From contig JALHNI010000045.1 in NCBI GenBank assembly GCA_022843605.1, forward strand, positions 1-41,150: a stretch of 41,150 nt of DNA, written 5' to 3'. This document shows, one piece after another, positions 1 through 8,910 of the stretch. The position numbers and the translations under genes are program-made. Positions within the stretch are counted from its first letter, which is position 1. Each line of letters starts with the position of its first letter. Below the pieces are notes generated by a model, which worked only from the letters and a program-made list of their open reading frames with translations, did not search any database and was not told the origin of the DNA. The stretch comes from Bryobacter sp. (lineage in GTDB: Bacteria; Acidobacteriota; Terriglobia; Bryobacterales; Bryobacteraceae).

Positions 1-1
1 C

Positions 2-1399
2 TTCTTCTATGGCTCGGTCGCCGTCAAGCCGCTGCAGCGCGGCTTTCGCAACTGGGATAACTTCTTCTACTTCGGCGACACCTGGCAAGTGCATCCCCGC
101 TTCACCATGAATTACGGAGTCAGCTACCGCCCCATCTCCCGGCCCACCGAAGTGAATCAGCTCAACGTCCTGCCCTACTACTCGGACAACAATAACTTCG
201 GCCCGAACCTGGGCTTCTCCTGGCGGCCATCGGAGAAACCCCGCTGGGGCGTCATTCGCGCCGGTTACGGCATGCACCATGGAGAAGTCTTCCCGGTTAC
301 CTTTCAATCCATTCGCTTCAACGCTCCGAATAACATCAAAGTCGTCATCCCCGATCCCGACTTACTCAATCCCCTCGGCAGCTTGTCCGGCGATGTCACC
401 AAAGCCGGACGCACCGTCCTCTATGAGTTCTCGCCGGACCTCGTCAGTCCTTACGCCCATCAGTACAACCTGAAGTGGGAGTTCGCCCTAAGCCGGCATA
501 CACGCTTCGAAGCCGGCTACATCGGCTCCCGCGCTCTCAAGCTGCTGCAGCGCTGGTACCTCAACCGTTCCGTGCAGATCCCCGGACTCCTCCCCACCTC
601 CGGCAACATCGACCAGCGCCGCCCCCTCGCCCAATACGCCGACGTCCGCTACACCACCGGCGGCTCGCAAGGCTATTACAATGCCTTCAAAACGTCGTTA
701 CTGATCTCCACCTGGCGCGGCCTCTCGCTCGATACGGCTTACTGGTTCAGTAAGTCAATGGATCTCGGCTCTAGTTACACTAATACCGCCTACGACACGG
801 ACGGCTTCAACAATCGCAGCCAAACCGAAGCCATCAGCCACCAGGACCTGCGTGGCCGCAGCGACTTCGACCAGCCACACGCCTTTCTTTCCCGCGGCAG
901 CTACTTACTTCCAATCGGTGGCCGGCGCCTCGGCCGCTGGACCGTCAACGCCGTCTACCTCGCCAAAACCGGCACCCCCTTCAACCTCAAAACCGGCTCC
1001 GATGCCCCAGGCTTCGGCAACGTCGACGGCGTCTCCGGCGACCGGCCGAACCTGCTCGACCCTGCCATCCTGGGCCGCACCATCGGCCACCCCGACCAAT
1101 CCCGCCAGTTGCTGCCCGCCTCCGCCTTCACCTTCATCCCCGTCGGCGCCACCTCCGGCAATTTGGGCCGCAACGTCTTCCGCCGCGGCCATATCCGCAA
1201 CCTCAACACCAGTCTCTCCGGTAGCTGGTCATTGCCCGGAGACCTGCGCCTGAACCTCCGCGCCGAATCGATCAATCTCTCGAATACCCCGCAGTTCGCT
1301 GAACCCGGCACGTCCCTCACCGACCCCAACTTCGGCGCCATCACCAACACGCTTAACGACGGCCGCGCCTTCCGCTTTCAACTCCAGCTCACCTTCTAG
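2..1399 (+). CDS. TonB-dependent receptor, Oar-like, C-terminal part
   Basis: Partial gene. The frame is open from the window's left edge, so the start, signal peptide, carboxypeptidase-like regulatory domain and plug lie outside. What is visible is an outer-membrane beta-barrel: alternating aromatic and polar strands, Gly/Asn/Asp-rich loops, and a final Phe after alternating residues (the usual C-terminal beta-signal for BAM insertion). Text such as 'NNFGPNLGFSWRP' and 'HQYNLKWEFALSR' is typical of the large Oar-like receptors of Acidobacteriota. The family is presumed to bind or import polymers or siderophores with TonB energy; the substrate cannot be told. The first internal ATG (89) is not the true start. 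It converges with the SPFH gene across a strong hairpin. Confidence 0.85.
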   Translation, partial: FFYGSVAVKPLQRGFRNWDNFFYFGDTWQVHPRFTMNYGVSYRPISRPTEVNQLNVLPYYSDNNNFGPNLGFSWRPSEKPRWGVIRAGYGMHHGEVFPVTFQSIRFNAPNNIKVVIPDPDLLNPLGSLSGDVTKAGRTVLYEFSPDLVSPYAHQYNLKWEFALSRHTRFEAGYIGSRALKLLQRWYLNRSVQIPGLLPTSGNIDQRRPLAQYADVRYTTGGSQGYYNAFKTSLLISTWRGLSLDTAYWFSKSMDLGSSYTNTAYDTDGFNNRSQTEAISHQDLRGRSDFDQPHAFLSRGSYLLPIGGRRLGRWTVNAVYLAKTGTPFNLKTGSDAPGFGNVDGVSGDRPNLLDPAILGRTIGHPDQSRQLLPASAFTFIPVGATSGNLGRNVFRRGHIRNLNTSLSGSWSLPGDLRLNLRAESINLSNTPQFAEPGTSLTDPNFGAITNTLNDGRAFRFQLQLTF

Positions 1400-1430
1400 G
1401 TGGTGGCCGGAATCGCTCCCGGCCACCACC
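1399..1430. terminator. Hairpin between convergent genes
   Basis: A perfect 12-bp inverted repeat (GGTGGTGGCCGG / CCGGCCACCACC) with an 8-nt loop begins at the last base of the receptor stop codon and ends 11 bp before the stop of the opposing SPFH gene. There is no T-tract on either side. From its position it is probably a bidirectional transcription end or RNA 3'-end stabiliser. Confidence 0.7.
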
Positions 1431-1441
1431 AATGACCACGC

Positions 1442-3241
1442 TCAACTCGCCTTCTTCACCGCCGTATCGCGCAGTAAGACCGCCAGTAAGCCATCGGTCG
1501 CCGAGGCCGACTTGTCCGCCCCGGATACCAGCACGTCCGGCGTCAGGCGGATGCCTTTCTCCGCCAGTACCGTAAAGATCTGCAGGAGCGAATAGTTCTC
1601 GCCCATCGCCTGTACACCCAACTGATACGCATCGGCACGCGCTTGGCCAATCGCCCGGATCGCCTCCGCCTCGTTCCGGCCGCGAATGGCCATCACTTCG
1701 GCTTCCGCTTCGCCGACCCGCTTCTTAGCCAACGCTTCGCCTTCCGCCCGCCGCGAGAGCACCAACGAATCGCCCTGCGCCCCTTCGACAGCCGCCTTGG
1801 CCCGCATCTCGGAGACCCGCACGTCCTGTTCGGAGTTCACGAGTTCCTTCTGTTTGTCGGCCAGGGCCTTCTGGCGTTCCAATTCCTGCCGGGTCCGCTG
1901 CGCCTGCTCCTCAATCTGAAAAGTCTTGCGCTGCTCATCGGCAATCTTCCGCGCCGTCAACGTATGCATCAATTCCGGCGGCGGCGTGATGTCGCCGATC
2001 AACGTATCGACACTCTGCACGTCGTACTCACGAATCGCATTCGTGATGTGCTGCCGGGCTTCCTGCTGACGCTCCGCCCGGTTCGACAGAAAGTCGAGCA
2101 CCGAGTAATTCTGGGCGCTATTCCGGAAGTAGTTGCCCACAATCGGCTCCAGCACCTGATTCACCAAATTCCGTACGCTGCCCACCCGCGAGATCACCCA
2201 GGGCGCTTTCGTCGCGCCAATATTGATGATCTGCGAGACATCCAGCGTGAAGTTGAAGCCGTCCTGAGAACGTACCGTGATCGTCGAAAGCTTCTCATCG
2301 AGCTTGTGCGCCTCGGACCGGGCCGACGCCCAGTTCAACACGATGTTCGTCGTCGGCACCGCCTCCACCTTCATAATCCGCGGATTGAGCGGATGCTTCC
2401 CGGGATAGAGCGGCTCATCCCACACGCCCTTCCCGCCCTTACGGACGATGTTGCCGTGCGTGAACTGGTCACCGGAAATGTCGCGCCCTTCATCGCCAAC
2501 GAAGCTGACCACGACGCCGACATAGCCGATCGGCACTTCATACAAATCATGCTCTTCAATCTCAGCGAACCAGGGATTCACGTTGTAATTGCCGGCCAGA
2601 ATGATCTGCTCCTGCAACCCACGGCAGCCACCCGCTCGAATGAAGTTATCGGGATTCTGGAAATCTTCATGACCGTCCACCCGCTTAGCCGCCATCTGCC
2701 CGGCCGGCATCGGCGCGCCGTCCAGCACGGTCACGATACCCACTTTGTCGGAACCGATCTTGGTCATCGGAACATTCGGGACAATGCGAAACAGCACCGG
2801 GTTAATGCGATAGAAACCGGCCGTCAGAATCGCCGCTTGACGTCCCTTCTGCCCGCCGGAACGCAGGAACTTTTCCGCCGATTGAAAATCGTCACAAGCC
2901 ACGGGCTGGCAGAGCACGCGATCCACCGGCATCGGCGCGCCGTCATTGGCAATCACCAGACCAATGCAGCCCGGCTCGATCACTGTGATGGGAAACTTAT
3001 CCACCTTGTACTGCCAGGGCCAGTAAAACGGATGGACGCCGGGAGCCAGCGTGCCGGCCTGATAGCCGGCCTCGCCCTCCAACGCAACCACTCGGCCATC
3101 CGGTAATTTGCGGCCATCGTACGTGAATCGCTTCACGACAACACCCACTTGGTTCTCGCGGATAATCACGAACCCAGCCAGGCGGATGGCGATCGGAATC
3201 GACACCAGCAATACGGCCAGGAGAATCAGATAAACAAACAT
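1442..3241 (-). CDS. Membrane-anchored SPFH/band-7 protein with N-terminal repeat modules
   Basis: 599 aa. The start at 3241 is chosen because AGAAAGG lies 8 nt upstream and a membrane segment follows directly (residues 2-24). The frame stays open upstream to 3580, but that stretch overlaps mazF and looks non-coding. Order: TM; four related beta modules (about 31-90, 92-153, 166-228, 238-290), the middle two sharing DGAPMP, a DFQ...F[LI]R.GG element and a closing G.Y..NP; an SPFH/band-7 domain (about 317-430); and an Ala/Glu/Arg-rich coiled coil (about 430-540). SPFH proteins form ring or cage oligomers on membranes and organise proteases or lipid domains. No NfeD partner is adjacent. The order of repeats, SPFH domain and long helix is like major vault protein; that link is my inference. 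Confidence 0.8.
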   Translation of the reverse strand: MFVYLILLAVLLVSIPIAIRLAGFVIIRENQVGVVVKRFTYDGRKLPDGRVVALEGEAGYQAGTLAPGVHPFYWPWQYKVDKFPITVIEPGCIGLVIANDGAPMPVDRVLCQPVACDDFQSAEKFLRSGGQKGRQAAILTAGFYRINPVLFRIVPNVPMTKIGSDKVGIVTVLDGAPMPAGQMAAKRVDGHEDFQNPDNFIRAGGCRGLQEQIILAGNYNVNPWFAEIEEHDLYEVPIGYVGVVVSFVGDEGRDISGDQFTHGNIVRKGGKGVWDEPLYPGKHPLNPRIMKVEAVPTTNIVLNWASARSEAHKLDEKLSTITVRSQDGFNFTLDVSQIINIGATKAPWVISRVGSVRNLVNQVLEPIVGNYFRNSAQNYSVLDFLSNRAERQQEARQHITNAIREYDVQSVDTLIGDITPPPELMHTLTARKIADEQRKTFQIEEQAQRTRQELERQKALADKQKELVNSEQDVRVSEMRAKAAVEGAQGDSLVLSRRAEGEALAKKRVGEAEAEVMAIRGRNEAEAIRAIGQARADAYQLGVQAMGENYSLLQIFTVLAEKGIRLTPDVLVSGADKSASATDGLLAVLLRDTAVKKAS

Positions 3242-3438
3242 GGAAATACCTTTCTGGGCATCGACTCTACAACAACGAATGCGCGGAAGGTGGGGCTGAC
3301 GGGCCAGAACGCACACTTCGCGCAAACGGAATCTTCCGTCTAACAGCGAGCGAAGTTGAGTGTCAGGCGCACCAATCAGAGATACGCGGGGCCTTCCTGG
3401 AAGTTCGGAAAACCGGAAAGCAAACGACCGAAAAATCG

Positions 3439-3801
3439 CTAAAGGCTCAAAATCAATCGGAGCCCCTCGTCTACTGCCAAGCGCGCGGCCCGAGATACTT
3501 CCAGCAGCTTCGATGAGAAATGCCGGTCCAGCGTAAAGATCTGGGAGACGTTGATTACGGATTCTCGCTCCAACCCACAATCTGTTGACAGGAGGACGTT
3601 GCCCGGAGCGCCGGTCAAGCGCAGATTCCCAGTAATCACCGCCACGAGGACGGTTCGAATCCCGCTTTGATTGAACGAATCGTCCTGAATGATGAGCACC
3701 GGTCGGCGAAACCCGGGCTCAGAACCGCGCGGCTCTCCAAGTTCCGCCCGCCAGATTTCGCCCCGCGGATGGCTACCACTGCTCCGGCTCAAGCGAGGCA
3801 A
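3439..3801 (-). CDS. MazF/PemK-type toxin (endoribonuclease)
   Basis: At most 120 aa. The core 'RGEIWRAELG', 'GFRRPVLIIQDDSFN' and the late 'ESVINVSQIFTLDR' match the MazF/PemK fold, a toxin that cleaves mRNA at short motifs. The RPVLIIQ strand and the Ser in the 'SVINVSQI' region fit the usual active-site arrangement. The start is uncertain: TTG at 3801 or 3792, both overlapping the end of the antitoxin frame, as is normal for translational coupling in mazEF operons. It lies 197 bp upstream of the SPFH gene on the same strand. Its antitoxin partner lacks an N-terminal half, so either the toxin is weak or silent or another antitoxin controls it. Confidence 0.75.
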   Translation of the reverse strand: MPRLSRSSGSHPRGEIWRAELGEPRGSEPGFRRPVLIIQDDSFNQSGIRTVLVAVITGNLRLTGAPGNVLLSTDCGLERESVINVSQIFTLDRHFSSKLLEVSRAARLAVDEGLRLILSL

Positions 3802-3934
3802 TCTGCAGACGGTCGATCACCGGATCCAGTTTCGAAGACTTCGTTGCGTAAACAGCATTCAGCCGTTCGGTTATGGACTGGCCATCGCGGCGCGCGAGAA
3901 ACTCCGAGAGTGCGGTGGCGTTCTGAGTATCCCC
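3773..3934 (-). pseudogene. MazE-like antitoxin, C-terminal half only
   Basis: Frame of 53 codons after a TGA at 3935-3937, ending at TAG 3773-3775 and overlapping mazF. It reads 'ALSEFLARRDGQSITERLN', then 'AVYATKSSKLDPVIDRLQ', then 'IASLEPEQW'. The patterns ITERLN.VY, LDPV...LQ..SL and a terminal acidic-x-W are typical of the toxin-binding tail of MazF antitoxins. The expected N-terminal ribbon-helix-helix (about 20-25 residues) is absent: no ATG, GTG or TTG precedes it in frame, and the region upstream belongs to the copA leader. I infer 5' truncation, with a rearrangement junction near 3935. Sequence is read directly; family assignment is by pattern. Confidence 0.7.
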
Positions 3935-3993
3935 TCAGTTATACCGCCAACAAAAAGCATTGCCTCAACCGAAAGGGAGGACAATGAAGGCAA

Positions 3994-6069
3994 ATGTCCA
4001 AGTCGACGCTCGAGATTACCGGAATGACCTGCGCCGGTTGTCAAGCAACCGTCGAACGCGCTCTCGCGGCGGTCCCAGGCGTCACCGCCGCCAACGTCAA
4101 CCTACTGCAACACCAGGCCGTCATCGAATACGACACCGCGCTCACCTCGCCCACACAACTTATTCAGCAGGTACAGTCCACCGGCTACGGCGCGGCGCTC
4201 CCTCAGGCCGGCACCGCCGCGGACGCCCAGGAAGCACTCGAAGTCCGGCGTGAACGCGAGTATCAGGAACTCAAGCGCCAAGCCACCATCACCTCGGCGA
4301 TCGCCCTCGCCGCCATGACCCTGGGCATGGCCACCATGCACGATCCTCGCTGGCACTGGCTCTGGTTGGCAGCGGCCGCCTACACCATGGCCGGGCCCGG
4401 CCGGCGCTTCTACACCCGCGCCTGGTCCGCGCTGCGACATGGCGCCACTAACATGGACGTGCTGATTGCCCTCGGCACCGGCGCCGCATTTGCCTACTCC
4501 GTCGTCCAAACCTTCCTGGGCGGGCACGACCTCTACTTCGAAGCCGCCATCATGATCATCGCCCTCGTCCTGGTCGGGCGCACGCTCGAAGCCGGCGCTA
4601 CCCGCCAGACGTCGCAGGCCTTGCGCCAACTCGCCAATTTGCAGCCACCCGTCGCCACCGTCGTGCGCATGTTCGCTGAATTGCAGATCCCGGCTGCCGA
4701 GGTCCGCCTGGGCGAGATGGTTGTGGTGAAGCCTGGCGAGCGCATTCCCGTCGACGGCGTCGTACTCAGTGGCACCAGTGCCATCGACGAATCGATGCTC
4801 ACCGGCGAGCCCATGCCCGTCACCAAGAACGCGGGCGATTCCGTCAGCGCCGGCACCATCAACTCCCTGGGTGCGTTGCGGCTCAAAGCCACCCGCGTCG
4901 GCAACAACACGACCCTCGAACACGTCCTCAAGCTTCTCCGCGAAGCCCAAACTTCGCGCGCACCCCTCGAAAAACTAGCCGACCGCGTCAGTGCCGTCTT
5001 CGTCCCCGCCGTCGTCCTCATCGCCCTGGCCACTTTCGCCTTCTGGTTCTTTCAGGGCGAAAGCACTGGGCTGGCCCTCACCCGCGCGATCGCCGTGCTC
5101 ATCATTTCCTGCCCTTGCGCCATGGGCTTGGCCGTCCCCGCGGCCGTGATGGTCGCCACCGGACGCGGCGCCAAACTCGGCATCCTCATCCGCGGCGGCG
5201 ATGCGCTTGAACGTCTGGCCCGCGTCAACCGCATCGCCTTCGACAAAACCGGCACGCTTACCTACGGACGTCCGGAGGTCCGGTCCCAGGTCACCGATGA
5301 AGTCCTGCGCTGGGCCGCCGCCGTCGAGCGCTACTCCGAACATCCCCTCGCCAAAGGCATTCTGGAAGAGGCCCGCAAGCGCGGCATCGAATTCGAAACG
5401 GCCGAGCAATTCGCCGCCATCCCGGGCGAGGGCGTTAGCGCCGCCGTCAACGGCCATCGGGTCACCGTCGGCAGCAGTGAACGCGCCCGCGTCCAGGTCA
5501 CCGTCGATGGCCAGGTTGCAGGCGTCATCGATTTCGCCGATCCCCTGCGGCCCGAAGCTCTCGCAGCCGTCAACGCCCTCAAGGGCCTCGGCCTTCAGCC
5601 TTCATTGCTCAGCGGAGACCGCTCCTCCGCTGTCGAAGAAGTCGCCCAAGCCGTCGGGATTGCCGACTTCGCCGCCGGACTGCTACCTGCCGGCAAACTC
5701 GCCCGCATTCGCGAATGGCAGCAAGCCGGAGCCGTCGTCGCCATGGTCGGCGACGGCATCAACGACGCTCCCGCGCTCGCCCAGGCCGATGTCGGCATCG
5801 CCATGGGCGGCGGCACCGACATCGCCCGCGAGGCCGCACACGTAACGCTCCTCAGCGGACACCTCGAACGCGTCGAACGCGCCGTACGCCTGGGCCGCGC
5901 CGCCGTCCGCGTCATGAAGCAGAACCTCTTCTGGGCCATGGTCTACAACGCCCTGGCGATCCCCGCCGCGGTGCTCGGCCTCTTAAGTCCGGTCGCCGCC
6001 AGCGCCGCCATGGCCCTCAGTTCCTTCAGCGTCGTTCTGAATAGCCTGCGTCTCCGGCGCGCCGGTTAA
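3994..6069 (+). CDS. copA: Cu(I)-exporting P1B-1 ATPase (CopA)
   Basis: 691 aa, one N-terminal HMA domain (CxxC at C13/C16), eight predicted TMs, CPC about 373-375, phosphorylation loop DKTGTLT at D417, an SEHPLA nucleotide-domain His, and GDGINDAP near 586. The last two TMs carry a YN pair and MALSS, the P1B-1 signature for Cu(I). It pumps Cu(I) from cytosol to periplasm. Start choice: ATG 3994 begins the HMA frame, yet the strongest Shine-Dalgarno (AGGGAGG, 3974-3980) is better spaced for an out-of-frame ATG at 3984; GAAGG at 3986-3990 could serve 3994. No regulator or chaperone gene is adjacent. Its stop overlaps that of the next gene in the palindrome TTAA. Confidence 0.93.
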   Translation: MSKSTLEITGMTCAGCQATVERALAAVPGVTAANVNLLQHQAVIEYDTALTSPTQLIQQVQSTGYGAALPQAGTAADAQEALEVRREREYQELKRQATITSAIALAAMTLGMATMHDPRWHWLWLAAAAYTMAGPGRRFYTRAWSALRHGATNMDVLIALGTGAAFAYSVVQTFLGGHDLYFEAAIMIIALVLVGRTLEAGATRQTSQALRQLANLQPPVATVVRMFAELQIPAAEVRLGEMVVVKPGERIPVDGVVLSGTSAIDESMLTGEPMPVTKNAGDSVSAGTINSLGALRLKATRVGNNTTLEHVLKLLREAQTSRAPLEKLADRVSAVFVPAVVLIALATFAFWFFQGESTGLALTRAIAVLIISCPCAMGLAVPAAVMVATGRGAKLGILIRGGDALERLARVNRIAFDKTGTLTYGRPEVRSQVTDEVLRWAAAVERYSEHPLAKGILEEARKRGIEFETAEQFAAIPGEGVSAAVNGHRVTVGSSERARVQVTVDGQVAGVIDFADPLRPEALAAVNALKGLGLQPSLLSGDRSSAVEEVAQAVGIADFAAGLLPAGKLARIREWQQAGAVVAMVGDGINDAPALAQADVGIAMGGGTDIAREAAHVTLLSGHLERVERAVRLGRAAVRVMKQNLFWAMVYNALAIPAAVLGLLSPVAASAAMALSSFSVVLNSLRLRRAG

Positions 6070-6563
6070 AACTCAGGATTCTTGAAGGGCCAAGCCTTCG
6101 CCAGCCACGCCTTCGTCTCCGCCAGCAACTTCGGCTGCAGGCCCCGGTCGAACTCAGCCTTGGTCACCCACATCGCCACCTTGGCGTCGAAACCCGGCTT
6201 CCGGCTCGGCCGGATATAGACGCAGCCCAGTTCCTTCGTCCCGTCGAGCGACAGCACCGCATACGTGAAGGACTTGCGCGCATCGAAGCGAGCCTTCTCA
6301 CCCTCAACGTCTTTCATCGCGTCATCCATCGTGATGCCGGCATGGGGCCACTTGCCCCCGCCAAAGGTCGACCGCAGATGGTCGATCGAGCTCATGTAAG
6401 CGTCGAAATCATGCTTGGCCAATGCCGGACCCAGCGGAACCAACTGAAAGGTGGCCGTCTTGTAGACTTGCGGCACGGCGAAGTCCGCCGCCACAAACGG
6501 CGCTTTCGCCGCTTCCTGAGCCATCGCGGCCAACGTCAATAAACCAATTGCGAAAATGCGCAT
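6066..6563 (-). CDS. Exported GNAT-like protein
   Basis: 165 aa from ATG 6563, chosen because a GAGG Shine-Dalgarno sits 6 nt upstream and a clear signal peptide follows ([16 protein letters not shown]). The mature part resembles a GNAT acyltransferase fold: a long helix with [14 protein letters not shown], a strand-rich part '[19 protein letters not shown]' followed by RPSRKPG, and 'AMWVT' before a C-terminal helix. The motif order is seen; acetyl-CoA binding is not proven. A GNAT-like domain outside the cytosol is odd because acyl-CoA is not available there, so it may be a non-catalytic relative. It is the last gene of a possible minus-strand run with the propeller and S55 genes. Function unknown. 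Confidence 0.6.
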   Translation of the reverse strand: MRIFAIGLLTLAAMAQEAAKAPFVAADFAVPQVYKTATFQLVPLGPALAKHDFDAYMSSIDHLRSTFGGGKWPHAGITMDDAMKDVEGEKARFDARKSFTYAVLSLDGTKELGCVYIRPSRKPGFDAKVAMWVTKAEFDRGLQPKLLAETKAWLAKAWPFKNPEF

Positions 6564-6627
6564 GAAAACCTCGTGGATGATCTGGCCAGCAGTCATCGAC
6601 GAGGTTGAACTCGCGGCCTCTTCCAGT

Positions 6628-8862
6628 TTACCGTTCCGTCGTCTTCAATACGGTTTTTTCCGTGGCGACGTTGTCGTTCGCGTCGGTGGCGCGCACCGCC
6701 ACCAGGATCTCGCCGAAGCCCGGACGCGTCACCAACAAATGATAGTCGTGCTCCTTGGAATCGGTCAGTCGCGTGGTGGGCTCTGCGACCATCCAATCGC
6801 CGCCATCCACTGAGTACTCCACCTTGGCCAGCACCGTCAGTTCATCCTTCACGTGGAAGCGCACGTTCATATTGGTGCTCGCCGGCTCCGCAGTCAGATT
6901 GGTGATCACCGGCGGCGTGTTGTCGATCGTGAACGGTTCACTCTCCATTGAGGCCGTCAGGCCCTGGCCCGGCGGATTCGCCGGCGCGTCGGATACCGTC
7001 ACCCGCACCTGATATTGGCCATCCGGAAACGCCGTGCTGTCCCAGGCAATCGATTGTTCTGTCACTTTGTCCCGCAGCAGCTTCCAGGCAATCTCGCTGG
7101 CGCCCTTGATCTCCACCTTGTAGATCAACGAATCGCCGTTGTCGTCGATCGCCAGCCAGCGCGCCCCAACGCTGCCCCGTTGGTAGGTCAGCATCAAGGG
7201 TTGGCTCTGCAGCGCCGTCATCGCCATCGGCACGCCCAACTGCATCCGCGGACGGGAACGGCCCAGCGCGGGCAAATTCAAGCTCGTCGGGCTGCGCGGC
7301 ACCGGCGCCGACGTCACCGCCACCGCGCTCGAGGCCGACCGGTAATTCATCGGCGTCCCTTCCACCTCCTCAATCCGAGGCGGCAGATTCTTCGCCATGT
7401 AAGCGACATTCACTTCGCGCAACTCAGGCGACTGCGTTCCGCTGCCCGTCAGCGTCGCACGCCACTGCAGGAAGCGCGCCTGCGGAGACGCCACGCGGCC
7501 GTCCTTCAATGGCGCCCACGCGCTCCAGTTGCGCTGCGGCCGCTCCAAATTGCCGGATCGCGTTTCGAACGTCAACGCACCGCCGTTCAGCTTGGCCTCA
7601 TGCGCCAACCGGCCCCAGTTCGAATACGCCGCCACGTCGAGAACTTCGCTCTCCAGCGTGCCGTTGCGTTCCAACCCCGGCCCCACGGTGACAATCTTGC
7701 CGACATTGCCCGTCGCCACGGCGAGGCCGCCATTGCGGCGCGCCACCAGCGCCGTCGCCTGCGTCGGCGATAGCGCCGGCAGTGTCGTATATAGGTAGGG
7801 CGTGTCCAGGCGATACACCAAGCCCTTGTTGCCCGTTCCGATCCACGGCACTCCCTTGCCATCGATCGCCACGGCATAAATTACATCCGTGCCATTCGAG
7901 AACACCCGTAGCGGCGTTCCGTCCGCATCGATCCGGAACACTTCGCTACCGCCAGAAATCGTAATGGCCGTCGGGCCCGCCGTCTGCGGCGGCGCCACCG
8001 CAATTCGCTGCCCCTGCGCGCCCGCGGGTCCGGTGGAGTTCGTTGGAGTCGTGGCCGCGGGCGTCGGCGCCACCGGCGTCATGCCGGTCATCGCCCCGCT
8101 GGTCGTCTGCTTCATCCCCACGCCGGCCACATAAATCTCATCGCTCGGTCCCACCGCCAACGCCGTAATCTCGCGCTTCTGGCTCTGATAGATTACAAAA
8201 CCCGTGCCATCCGGCGATACGCGCAACACCAGGCCGCCAGGCTCCGTACCAACGATCACATTGCCCTTCTTGTCGATCGCGATCGAGCGCGCATGCGATT
8301 CGTCGCTCTTGAAAAACATCTTGCCGGTGCCGTTCGGCTCCACCCGGTGAATCTCGCCCTGGTCGCCCGTCGCCAAATACAGGTTCCCCTGCCGGTCAAA
8401 CGCCATACCCCACACGTAGGTCTGCTTGGGATCATAGAATACAACCGGTTTCCCGTCCGTGATCTTGTAGACCTTTCCGTTTGGCGAAGTCGCCGCGAAC
8501 AACTCATCCTTGGCGTTCAGCGCCAGCGCGTAAACGAAGGTGCCGTCGAACTGCGTGACGACGCGGCCCTTCCCCGCCGCATCCACCGCGATCAGCTTTG
8601 CGGTCTCCGTACCGGGCCCGCCTCCCGTCGAATACAAAGTGCCCTTCGAATCCTCGATGATCGTCCAAAGATAGGGCGTCTGCGCGTCGAAGACTTCAGC
8701 AATTGCGGGCGACAAACTCAGCCGGCCATCGTTGCGCAACGCGAGCCGCTTCAGATTGCCTTTCTCAAAATCGGAGGCTTCATTCAACACCCAATTCTTC
8801 GTCTCGACGGCGCCGAGCGCCAGTGCCGCCAACGCGGCACACCATAGGATTCGTCCGTTCAT
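6628..8862 (-). CDS. Secreted beta-propeller protein with Ig-like C-terminus
   Basis: 744 aa with a signal peptide (MNGRILWCAALAALALGAVE). Residues about 50-370 hold repeats of the pattern 'G.LY..TG..G.I..V...G', as in NHL/SMP-30/two-component-regulator propellers; each unit ends in 'D..G.' turns. An Ala/Thr/Pro-rich linker lies near 250-300. The last 250 residues look like beta-sandwich domains, including 'KVEYSVDGGDWMVAEP' and 'ATDANDN', typical of Ig/FN3-like repeats in secreted Acidobacteriota proteins. No catalytic motif is seen. A GAGAG Shine-Dalgarno is 4 nt before the ATG. It starts 48 bp after the S55 gene on the same strand, so co-transcription is likely. Probably periplasmic or surface binding; ligand unknown. 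Confidence 0.65.
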   Translation of the reverse strand: MNGRILWCAALAALALGAVETKNWVLNEASDFEKGNLKRLALRNDGRLSLSPAIAEVFDAQTPYLWTIIEDSKGTLYSTGGGPGTETAKLIAVDAAGKGRVVTQFDGTFVYALALNAKDELFAATSPNGKVYKITDGKPVVFYDPKQTYVWGMAFDRQGNLYLATGDQGEIHRVEPNGTGKMFFKSDESHARSIAIDKKGNVIVGTEPGGLVLRVSPDGTGFVIYQSQKREITALAVGPSDEIYVAGVGMKQTTSGAMTGMTPVAPTPAATTPTNSTGPAGAQGQRIAVAPPQTAGPTAITISGGSEVFRIDADGTPLRVFSNGTDVIYAVAIDGKGVPWIGTGNKGLVYRLDTPYLYTTLPALSPTQATALVARRNGGLAVATGNVGKIVTVGPGLERNGTLESEVLDVAAYSNWGRLAHEAKLNGGALTFETRSGNLERPQRNWSAWAPLKDGRVASPQARFLQWRATLTGSGTQSPELREVNVAYMAKNLPPRIEEVEGTPMNYRSASSAVAVTSAPVPRSPTSLNLPALGRSRPRMQLGVPMAMTALQSQPLMLTYQRGSVGARWLAIDDNGDSLIYKVEIKGASEIAWKLLRDKVTEQSIAWDSTAFPDGQYQVRVTVSDAPANPPGQGLTASMESEPFTIDNTPPVITNLTAEPASTNMNVRFHVKDELTVLAKVEYSVDGGDWMVAEPTTRLTDSKEHDYHLLVTRPGFGEILVAVRATDANDNVATEKTVLKTTER

Positions 8863-8910
8863 TCTGCTCTCTTTCGCGAGTTACTTGCGGGGGCGCGCCA
8901 ATGGGCGCGG

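Noticed and set aside
1643..3106. 487-codon plus-strand frame opposite the SPFH gene
   Set aside because: Arg/His/Leu-rich shadow text with no family resemblance; the opposite strand encodes clear SPFH motifs with a Shine-Dalgarno.
3242..3580. In-frame 113-codon extension of the SPFH protein
   Set aside because: Overlaps mazF on the same strand and precedes a good Shine-Dalgarno and membrane segment; looks non-coding.
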